Assembly: GCA_013397435.1 (NCBI GenBank)
Contig: VZRG01000363.1
Span: 62,001 to 126,000, forward strand
Length of the DNA: 64,000 nt
DNA from: Erythrocercus mccallii
Taxonomy: Eukaryota; Chordata; Aves; Passeriformes; Dicruridae
Direction: 5' to 3'
Under the pieces are notes generated by a model. That model searched no databases, was not told the origin of the DNA, and worked only from the letters and a program-made list of their open reading frames with translations. Each line of letters opens with the position of its first letter. Position 1 is the stretch's first letter. This document shows positions 55,901 through 61,312 of this stretch, one piece after another. A program made the translations under genes and the position numbers.

Positions 55901-57984
55901 CTACAAAGCTTCCTTACTCTAAGTTTCACTGAAGACTAAAGATCACTCAGGTGACCTGTAGCGCACCATACTTGCAAAGTCATGAGATGACCCCAAAAGC
56001 TCTTCTACTGCAAAATGTGACCAAATATACAGTGGTAGCCAGGCTGAACTAAGGTTACAGGAAACGTGGCTCACACTCAGCCTTTTCCTCGCAGCATAAC
56101 CCCTGACCCAGCTGGCCAGCACCTACCCATCGACCAGACCACTCTGTAATTAATAGGAATGAGCAAGCTGAGCTGAGCAATCTTCATCTGGTCTCAAGCT
56201 TCAGGTTTATGCACCTGTTTCTCACATAACACACAATTCTGCTCAGTAATCTTCCCTGTGCAGAGCTGTCAAGTCGAAGGACTACAATCAGACACCACTC
56301 ACAGAATCCTTAGGGACCTATGGAGATCATGTTATCTAATGTCCTTGCCAAGGTAGGGTCACCCGGAGCAGGTAGCACAGGAACATGTGCAGGTGGGTTT
56401 GGAATGTCTCCATAGAGGGAAACCCCAAAACCTCTGGGCAGCTGTTTCAGTGCTCTGCCACCCTCAATACAAAAAAGTTCTTCATGTTGAGGTCAAACTT
56501 GTGTTTTAGTTTATGGCCTCTGCTCATCATCTGGTCACTGGGCATCACTGAAAAAAGTCTGACACCATCCTCTTGGCACCTCTTTGAGATATTCATATGC
56601 ATTGAGTCTTTTTTCAGCCTTTTCTCCAGACTGGACCTGCAAACAGGCTCAGCTCCCCCAGTCTGTCCTCATAACACAGATGCTCCAGACCCTCATCATA
56701 TTTGTAGCCCTCTATTGGATCCTCTCCAGCAGCTCCTAATCTTTCTTGAGCTCCTTCTATTGCTTTTCTGAATGCTTACAAGGATACAAAGTCTGAATAA
56801 AACAGTACACACTACTACATCCTGGGCCTCCTGCTGCATTCCTCTCAAACAGGGTGCAAGAAATCAAGGAGATGAAAAAGCCCCCCCACAGGCACTAGAT
56901 CAGGTGTACAATAGATTAGTGTGCCTTAAGCAGAGAAAGTACTGACGTGTAGCCAAGTCACTCAGACTTGCTCACAATCAATAAACTGTTCTTCCACCTC
57001 GAACACCTCAGTCCAGAAGCAGCAAGCTCATTTTTGTGAGGAACACAAAGGGAAATCACAGCTTCAAGCTCTCTCATGGGATGCAAAGTGTGTCCTCTCA
57101 CTTCTGAACAGCCAGGCTCACTACCCAAACACACTATTACAATCAAGCCCATCAGGACCCCCAGCCTTCCCTTTTAGGCTGCAGGAGCAACTAGAGGCTT
57201 CAGAAATACAGCTCACGCATTTTGAAACTTCATTAATAGCTGTGAAGGCAAAAAGTTACCTCAAACCTAATTAAGGCTACATCTTTAATTCTAGGTACAT
57301 TATTTCCTCCCATTTCTTCTGCCTGTGTGGTTGGAGAGCTGCATGACCGTGCCAAAGCCGCACACGGAAGCGCAGCACACGCCGGAGCGTTAAAATGCAT
57401 TGCAAGGATACAGTGGCCCCTGGACACAAGCGTGACCAGCGGGGCACTCCCAGCCCGCGAAGCCGACAAGGGAGTCCCGGCAGCCGAGTCCTCGCAGCCT
57501 CTCCGTACAGCGGGGAGCCCACGCAGGCGGGCCCCGCGGGCTTCTCCACGAAAACGCCAGATAAGGGATAAACCCGGGAACGGCGAGCAGAGAGAAGGGA
57601 CTGGTTTTCCGGGAAGCCTCCACCCCCGCCTCCCCAAGGGCCCGCGTTCCACCCGTGACACAACGCAACACCCGGGGCCGGGCCCGGCGGCGCGCAGCGG
57701 GCCCAGAAGGGCCTCAGGGCGCGGGGCGGGAAGCAGAGCGCGGCCCCCTCTCTCCTCCCCGCGGCCCCTCGGGCACAGAGGAGCGGGGCAGGCCCACCGC
57801 CCTACCGAGATGTCCCCGGGCACCCTTTCCAAGCCGCCCCCGCGCCCAGGCCGGCCACCAGCGAGCACAGGAGCGGGGCCAGACCCGCAGCCCAGGGCGG
57901 AGAACGGGAAAACGCAGGAGCAGTTCTTGGGAACTTCACCTACCCGCCAGCAAAGAGATGTACCAGGGTGTCTCTTTGGCTCAT
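31768..57984 (-). CDS. SLC25A36: SLC25A36, mitochondrial pyrimidine nucleotide carrier (whole gene, 7 coding exons)
   Basis: The coding sequence is the join of 57984-57944, 49273-49103, 44619-44542, 41930-41830, 34485-34419, 32977-32688 and 31961-31768, read on the minus strand. The lengths 41+171+78+101+67+290+194 add to 942 nt, giving 313 residues plus a TAG stop. All six introns are GT-AG and all phases match. The product has three tandem mitochondrial-carrier repeats, with signatures at P26-L-E28-V-V-K31, P140-I-W-L-V-K145 and P248-H-E250-V-V-R253. From knowledge of the family, this inner-membrane carrier moves pyrimidine (and guanine) nucleotides into mitochondria by uniport and exchange, supporting mtDNA and RNA synthesis. 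The closest paralogue, SLC25A33, is less likely: the start MSQRDTLVHLFAGG and the end VVYLLDG match my memory of SLC25A36. Human SLC25A36 is 311 residues as I recall, so this copy is two longer, owing to exon 2. The gene appears intact. Confidence 0.96.
31962..32687 (-). other. SLC25A36: SLC25A36 intron 6
   Basis: This intron of 726 bp has donor GTAAGT and acceptor TTTGTACAG. The ORFs inside are chance. It holds nothing else recognised. Confidence 0.93.
32688..32977 (-). CDS. SLC25A36: SLC25A36 coding exon 6
   Basis: This is the largest exon, at 290 nt. It completes R153, encodes N154-H249 and gives one base of E250. It starts NHGEKRMSAFECVRKVYRLD, continues through GFKGFYRGMSASYAGISETV, and ends with SIAYPH, the start of the third signature. 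It covers the second matrix loop, helix 4, the acidic cytosolic linker (MDNEDESAKEASDF) and helix 5. The acceptor is CTCCTTTTTAG before 32977 and the donor is CATG|GTAAGT at 32687-32686. Residue 230 is arginine (codon CGA) in DFVRMMMAAATSK. I remember glycine there in the human protein. Confidence 0.96.
32978..34418 (-). other. SLC25A36: SLC25A36 intron 5
   Basis: This intron of 1,441 bp has donor GTAAAA and acceptor CTCCTTTTTAG. It contains an (ACA)n microsatellite near 34018. Confidence 0.93.
34018..34036. repeat. Trinucleotide microsatellite (ACA)n
   Basis: About six ACA units lie in SLC25A36 intron 5. Confidence 0.8.
34419..34485 (-). CDS. SLC25A36: SLC25A36 coding exon 5
   Basis: This 67-nt exon completes G131 and encodes F132-A152 plus two bases of R153, reading FTAITTTNPIWLVKTRLQLD plus A. 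It contains the second carrier signature, P140-I-W-L-V-K145. The tryptophan in place of the usual acidic residue is typical of the nucleotide-carrier branch of the family. The acceptor is CATTTTTTAG before 34485 and the donor is CAAG|GTAAAA at 34418-34417. The exon is too short to show up as an open reading frame, so it rests on protein match, splice sites and phase. Confidence 0.94.
34486..41829 (-). other. SLC25A36: SLC25A36 intron 4
   Basis: This intron of 7,344 bp has donor GTAAGG and acceptor CATTTTTTAG. It contains the purine-rich tract at 35221 and some A/C-rich low-complexity DNA near 39569. No nested gene is recognised. Confidence 0.93.
35221..35283. repeat. A/G-rich low-complexity tract
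   Basis: This 63-bp stretch is almost purely purine (A with scattered G) in SLC25A36 intron 4. On the gene strand it is a pyrimidine run, but it is about 0.7 kb from the exon 5 acceptor and so not its polypyrimidine tract. Confidence 0.85.
41830..41930 (-). CDS. SLC25A36: SLC25A36 coding exon 4
   Basis: This 101-nt exon completes R97 and encodes residues 98-130 plus one base of G131. It starts AIYFAAYSNCKEKLNNIFNP and continues DSTQVHMISAGVA. It covers the end of helix 2 and the cytosol-facing linker into helix 3 of carrier repeat 2. The acceptor is AATTTTAG before 41930 and the donor is GCAG|GTAAGG at 41829-41828. No stop or frameshift is present. Confidence 0.95.
41931..44541 (-). other. 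SLC25A36: SLC25A36 intron 3
   Basis: This intron of 2,611 bp has donor GTAAGT and acceptor AATTTTAG. Nothing else is recognised inside. Confidence 0.93.
44542..44619 (-). CDS. SLC25A36: SLC25A36 coding exon 3
   Basis: This 78-nt exon completes K71 and encodes residues 72-96 plus two bases of R97. It reads MILQNEGPRSLFRGLGPNLV and then GVAPS. This contains the EGPRSLFRGLGPNL stretch typical of the end of carrier repeat 1, with the short matrix helix running into helix 2. The acceptor is TTTTCTAG before 44619 and the donor is CCAG|GTAAGT at 44541-44540. Confidence 0.94.
44620..49102 (-). other. SLC25A36: SLC25A36 intron 2
   Basis: This intron of 4,483 bp has donor GTGAGT and acceptor TTTTCTAG. 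It contains an AT-rich inverted-repeat cluster near 46700. The 127-codon plus ORF at 44881-45264 has no recognisable domain. Confidence 0.93.
46691..46736. repeat. AT-rich inverted repeat cluster in intron 2
   Basis: ATATTTACATG (46691-46701) and an internal ATTTACATG (46710-46718) can both pair with CATGTAAATAT (46726-46736). It is low-complexity-like DNA in SLC25A36 intron 2. Confidence 0.6.
49103..49273 (-). CDS. SLC25A36: SLC25A36 coding exon 2
   Basis: This exon encodes residues 15-70 plus two bases of codon 71. It starts [20 protein letters not shown] and ends GPLHCL. It carries the first carrier signature, PLEVVK (P26, E28, K31), at the end of helix 1, followed by the matrix loop. The acceptor is TTTGCAG at the 49274 side and the donor is AA|GTGAGT at 49102-49101. 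The loop reads NRVTRVSPGP here, whereas I remember the human protein as NRVVSPGP, so two residues are extra, in frame. The exon length of 171 nt fits its neighbours in phase. Confidence 0.95.
50154..50191. repeat. Tandem duplication of a 19-mer in intron 1
   Basis: AACCTTTTCAGAGATCAGT occurs twice, exactly and head to tail (50154-50172 and 50173-50191). It looks like a recent local duplication. Confidence 0.9.
53601..53628. repeat. Perfect 11-bp inverted repeat in intron 1
   Basis: AATGTTCTCCT, loop AAACTA, then AGGAGAACATT. It is a short hairpin within SLC25A36 intron 1 and has no known role. Confidence 0.85.
56298..56835 (-). mobile_element. CR1 LINE fragment in SLC25A36 intron 1
   Basis: Reading on the plus strand, the reverse complement of CR1 is clear: CACAGAATCCTTAGGGACC, AGGGAAACCCCAAAACCTCT, GGGCAGCTGTTTCAGTGCTC, TTTTCTCCAGACTGGACCTG and GCCCTCTATTGGATCCTCTC. 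The 3' terminus is at the low-coordinate side. At about 540 bp it is the longest CR1 copy in the window. It lies in the same orientation as the host gene. The inner end near 56835 is approximate. Confidence 0.88.
57944..57984 (-). CDS. SLC25A36: SLC25A36 coding exon 1 (start codon)
   Basis: This exon encodes MSQRDTLVHLFAGG, with the last glycine codon split GG/A. The ATG at 57984-57982 has A at -3, a good Kozak position, and lies in a CpG island. The donor reads GG|GTAGGT at 57943-57942. Reading through the donor meets an in-frame TAG at once, so the exon must end here. It contributes the N-terminus up to the first transmembrane helix. The family has no cleaved signal peptide that I can point to. 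The 5' UTR and transcription start lie at higher coordinates and cannot be placed exactly. Confidence 0.93.
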
Positions 57985-58211
57985 CCTCGTCGCCTACACT
58001 CGGGCGGGAGGAATGAGGTGCCGGGCGCTTCCGCCCCACACTCACGGCGCCGCTCCTGGCAGGGCTCAGCATAAATACGGGCGGGTCGGCTCCGCCTCCC
58101 GCTGCCGGCGGGGCTCCGCAGGCACACGGGCCGCGGTTTCCTGTGAGGGAAGGGGGCCGGGCCCGGCCCGCCCCTCGCGGCGGCCGCTGCGGCACCGAAA
58201 GTGCGTGGCTA

Positions 58212-58284
58212 TGAATATGCATAATAAATACGCAATAAACCCCCGCAAACGGAGGCTGCTATTGGCTGCGGCTGCGTGACGTCA
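58212..58284 (-). promoter_or_regulatory. Promoter module A: TGAATATGCA, inverted CCAAT box, CRE
   Basis: In plus-strand order the module holds TGAATATGCA (58212-58221), ATTGG (58261-58265, CCAAT on the gene strand) and the full CRE palindrome TGACGTCA (58277-58284). It lies about 230-300 bp upstream of the SLC25A36 start codon. CRE sites bind CREB/ATF factors and CCAAT boxes bind NF-Y. The AT-rich part also resembles a POU/octamer-type site on the minus strand (ATGCATATTCAT). Binding is inferred from motifs only. Confidence 0.7.
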
Positions 58285-58305
58285 CGCAGGCACCGGGCCC
58301 GCCCC

Positions 58306-58374
58306 TGAATATGCAGCGAACCTCCTCGCCCCCAATTAAACAGAGGCCGCCATTGGCTGCGGCGCCTGACGTCA
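58306..58374 (-). promoter_or_regulatory. Promoter module B: second copy of the CCAAT-CRE module
   Basis: This module repeats the same order of elements as module A: TGAATATGCA (58306-58315), ATTGG (58352-58356) and TGACGTCA (58367-58374). The offsets from module A are 94, 91 and 90 bp. CCAAT-to-CRE spacing is 15 bp here against 16 bp in module A. Both copies share CATTGGCTGCGGC-like and TGACGTCACGC cores. This looks like an old tandem duplication kept at its factor sites. Confidence 0.7.
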
Positions 58375-58493
58375 CGCGCGCGGTGCCTCGCGCTGTCGGG
58401 CGAGCGCGTGCCCGGTGCTGCGTGAGGCGGCGGCTTCGCCTGTGGGGAGCGGGCGTGGCGGGCCTTGTCCCTGATATTCCCGAGCTGCCTGGA

Positions 58494-58592
58494 CACGGGG
58501 CTGTTCCCTGTGCTCTGGGATGACCCCGCGTGAGCAGGGAGGTGGGACAGATGCCCCACTGGGGTCCTTTCCAACCTGACCCCTTCTGTTAC
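58494..58592 (+). mobile_element. CR1-type LINE 3'-end fragment upstream of SLC25A36
   Basis: The order of phrases matches a CR1 3' terminus: GCTCTGGGATGACCCCGCGT, then GAGCAGGGAGGTGGGACAGA, then GGTCCTTTCCAACCTGACCC, then CTTCTGT. It is degenerate and lacks anything from the coding part of the element. It lies at the outer edge of the CpG island, just upstream of the promoter modules. Confidence 0.65.
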
Positions 58593-58914
58593 CTCCGCAG
58601 CCGCTGGGCATGGGAAGGTCACAACCAGCAAGTGCAGAAAATGTGGGGAAAAGGGTATGGACAACAGCCCCAGTGCCCTCAGCACCCCCACGCAACAGCA
58701 TTAGTAAGGTGTGTGGTAGCTTTAGCTTTTGTTTCCTCTTATTCTTGAATTCCGGATCACCCCCTTAGCTACTGGAGCAATCCGTCTCCCCAAAGAAGCA
58801 CCCGGACACTGCGTGTTTCTGAAAGGAGTATCCGGGCTCACTGAGTGGCTTTCATCTCGGTTTTCCTCAAAAGTTTATGGATAAGTGATGCCTATATAAT
58901 TTACATCAAAGTTA
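58593..58914. other. Stretch between promoter-edge CR1 and solo LTR, nothing recognised
   Basis: No gene or repeat is recognised. GC content falls rapidly from the CpG island. Confidence 0.5.
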
Positions 58915-58919
58915 TAAGG
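58915..58919. repeat. Target-site duplication, left copy (TAAGG)
   Basis: These five bases directly before the LTR are identical to the five directly after it at 59551-59555. Confidence 0.75.
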
Positions 58920-59550
58920 TGCTTGTACAGCATGAGTAATATCAGTATAACCTAAAGCATGACTTTTTATATATCTATAAAACCTGAATCATAACTTTCT
59001 ATACAATGTAGTGGCTAATATATGGTTAACTAGTTGCTTAATGCTGAATAGACAAAAGAAGAAGAAAAAGCTCACCAGGTGGATAGCTTTAGAGATAGAT
59101 AAATATAGTACTAATGAGAAATTGGCAAATGTAAAGCCAATTAGCCACAAAACAAACAATTTAGGCCAGTTAAGACCAGACAGACCAAGGAACACCGTAA
59201 CTGCACACGCTCCAAAGACAAAAAGTTCAGATGTGAAGAAGACCTTGGAAGCCTTCATCAAAGACCCCCGATGACCCCTGAACTGGGGACGCACAAGCAC
59301 AGTGCAAAAGAACTATTTATAACCATGAGATCATACAATGTAAATTAGTTCTGGCCCATATGTGATGATGGTGTAGTGACATAGTAACACTAAGCGATAC
59401 TTACTGTACAAATATACCACAGCACTTGACAAAGGTGGGTGAGTTAGGTGGAGATGTCCCCCTCACCACTGGCGCTGCAATAAGCAAATACCTGCTCTGG
59501 TACCACACTGGTCTGTGGGGATTTATTTCCAGTCTTTCTTTTGGGCATCA
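58920..59550 (+). mobile_element. Solo LTR of an endogenous retrovirus
   Basis: The 631-bp element begins TGCTTGTACAGC and ends TTTTGGGCATCA, the usual TG...CA borders. It is flanked on both sides by the same five bases, TAAGG (58915-58919 and 59551-59555), a perfect target-site duplication. A TATA-like TATTTATA lies near 59314, and a weak polyadenylation-like AATAAG lies near 59479, followed by a T/G-rich tail. These suggest plus orientation. A 5-bp duplication fits ERV1- or ERVL-type integration. No gag, pol or env remains, and the chance ORFs inside are not viral genes that I recognise. Confidence 0.8.
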
Positions 59551-59555
59551 TAAGG
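59551..59555. repeat. Target-site duplication, right copy (TAAGG)
   Basis: These five bases directly after the LTR are identical to 58915-58919. Confidence 0.75.
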
Positions 59556-60543
59556 GGAAAATAAATAAGGCTAAACAAGAAAACACTTAATGTCATGTAA
59601 AATTGTCATCAGAGTTAATGTTTTGAAAATCCAAGTATTTAAAGGCAAATACATGCTTTGCTAAAATCTTCATGAATAGCCACAAAAAATACCCCCACAA
59701 AAACATAAGCAGATATTTAATAATATCAGAACAATTTTTAGTGAAACAGGACTTCATTTTCAAAGTTTATAAATTTTCAAAGTCTTAAATGGTAAATGCT
59801 CCTCTGAGCAAGTGAGCTCATGGGGAAGACAAATTGGAAAGCAATGTAAGATTTTGAAAGTGTGGGAGTTGAGGAGGTTGGGTGTGAGAAGGCTTGGATA
59901 AGTGTGAGATGTGGTTGTTATGGGGGAGAAAGTTGTAACATTGAACTGAGACAACTAAAAGCAGGACAATGATTTTGCAGCTGGGGTTCTGCATTGCCAC
60001 TCGACACAGCATATAGCTGAAACTAGTGAATGGATGAGGAATAATTGTTCCAAAATAGAAAGACATGCAAGACTTTCACAAGCCTGTAGTGTATGTGCAT
60101 GAGACATATTCAATTTAATATTTATAAGTGAGAAAGGATCATGGGCTGCTTTGCAGAAGATTTCATATGGAAAAGAATAAATATATTCAGCTTAATTAAA
60201 AGTGATACATTCTTTTAAAAGAACACTCCAACAGTGATATTATTAAGTGCTGCATGAAAGATGGTCATATGCCAAATACTTCGTGTGAGGTCACGGGTCC
60301 AATTTTATTTCAAATTCCTTCAGGAGCTTAAGAGAGAACAGAAGATGGGTTTTCAGCAGGCCATGTGATTCCATCCAGCAAGCACATGTCCCAGTAAACT
60401 CCAGAGAAAAGTCAATACTAGACACAAGCTCTGCTTTATTCTGTCGCAATAAAGAACTCCTAATCTGGGAGTTTTTAACTTCATCTGGCATGTATGTCTT
60501 CCACTGTGACAAATGAAAAAAATGTAATGTGATTATTTTCATG

Positions 60544-60564
60544 AATAGTTATTGAATAACTATT
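60544..60564. repeat. Near-perfect palindrome (10-bp arms, 1-nt centre)
   Basis: AATAGTTATT, G, AATAACTATT. The site is AT-rich and intergenic, so chance or slippage is plausible. Confidence 0.75.
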
Positions 60565-61276
60565 GAATAAGGAGAGCGATTGAAACATTTTATTTACATA
60601 ACTAGATGTTTTGTAATTTTTAAAAATATCTTTTAATAGAAAATTTAGATATTCCATTGAAATGTTTAAAGAGCCCAAACTGAAATGTTTTCAGTTTTTG
60701 TTAGGAGTCTGAAGCATTTTGATTCAAAATAGTTTTGTGGTTTTTCTTGAGAGCTGACCTTAATACCATTTCTATTTTCCTTGCTAGGCTGGGCTTTCTG
60801 GCTGGACTGCATATCCCGTAATATTTGATGGATATGGATTCTTAGAGTGTGTTTTCCTTTTCGTCCATCAGGGTAAGTGTGGAGAAGAGATGCCACATGG
60901 GATCACACCTGAGAGTGCAGAACACAAATAAAAGCATCCAAAGTGCATGAAATCCCATTTTCAAAAGATCTTACTAACTTTCTGTTTTTTTTCCCATACT
61001 TCTATTGCAAAAACCTGAGTAACTCTCCTACTTAATATTCTTTTTTACTTCTTGATTCCTTAAAAATAATTTAAAATAGCATTTGTTTGGATGGGATTTG
61101 GGCTTAGATTTCCTATTCTGCTAGATGTAACTCAGGGTGCAATAGAGCTCAACAAAGATGTCATAAGGAGAAAATGTAACAAAAAAATTGAAGATTTTGT
61201 TTCATCTTTTTTTCTAAATTTTCCTCAAGATACACATAGCACATGCAAAACTTCTCCTCATGTAGTCTTTGAACCC

Positions 61277-61312
61277 TTAAGAAAGGGTATGAAAGAACAT
61301 ACCCTTTCTTAA
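61277..61312. repeat. Perfect 15-bp inverted repeat (hairpin), 6-nt loop
   Basis: TTAAGAAAGGGTATG (61277-61291) is followed by AAAGAA and then by its exact reverse complement CATACCCTTTCTTAA (61298-61312). It lies in intergenic DNA and would fold as a stem-loop on either strand. Confidence 0.9.

Larger units (their letters stand above)
49274..57943 (-). other. SLC25A36: SLC25A36 intron 1
   Basis: This 8,670-bp intron is the longest in the gene, with donor GTAGGT and acceptor TTTGCAG. It contains the 540-bp CR1 fragment, a 19-mer tandem duplication, a short hairpin, and at its start the gene-side half of the CpG island. Confidence 0.93.
57420..58480. promoter_or_regulatory. CpG island covering SLC25A36 promoter, exon 1 and start of intron 1
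   Basis: This stretch of roughly 1 kb is strikingly GC-rich and dense in CpG compared with the AT-rich surroundings. It contains several GC boxes (for example GGGCGGG near 58083 and CCGCCCC near 58299). It includes the start codon at 57984, so transcription on the minus strand should begin between about 58000 and 58350. Open frames of over 100 codons on both strands here are by-products of GC content. Whether it also fires in the plus direction cannot be told from sequence. Confidence 0.85.

Noticed and set aside
56385..56771. 128-codon plus-strand ORF
   Set aside because: It is the antisense reading of the CR1 fragment in intron 1, not a gene.
31768..57984. Paralogue SLC25A33 instead of SLC25A36
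   Set aside because: The N-terminus, the exon 6 linker and the C-terminus match SLC25A36 as I remember it much better, and the length fits a 311-313 residue protein.
57327..58016. 229-codon plus-strand open frame in the CpG island
   Set aside because: Same GC-content artefact; it is antisense to SLC25A36 exon 1 and has no recognisable domain.
57233..58222. 329-codon open frame on the minus strand across the CpG island
   Set aside because: It is the longest ORF in the window, but it is not in frame with the SLC25A36 start, runs through the exon 1 donor into the intron, has proline/arginine/glycine-rich low-complexity content, and overlaps long ORFs on both strands. This is typical of GC-rich DNA with few stop codons.
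59011..59300. ORFs of 87 and 103 codons on opposite strands inside the solo LTR
   Set aside because: LTRs do not normally encode proteins. Neither resembles a retroviral product, and the two overlap each other.
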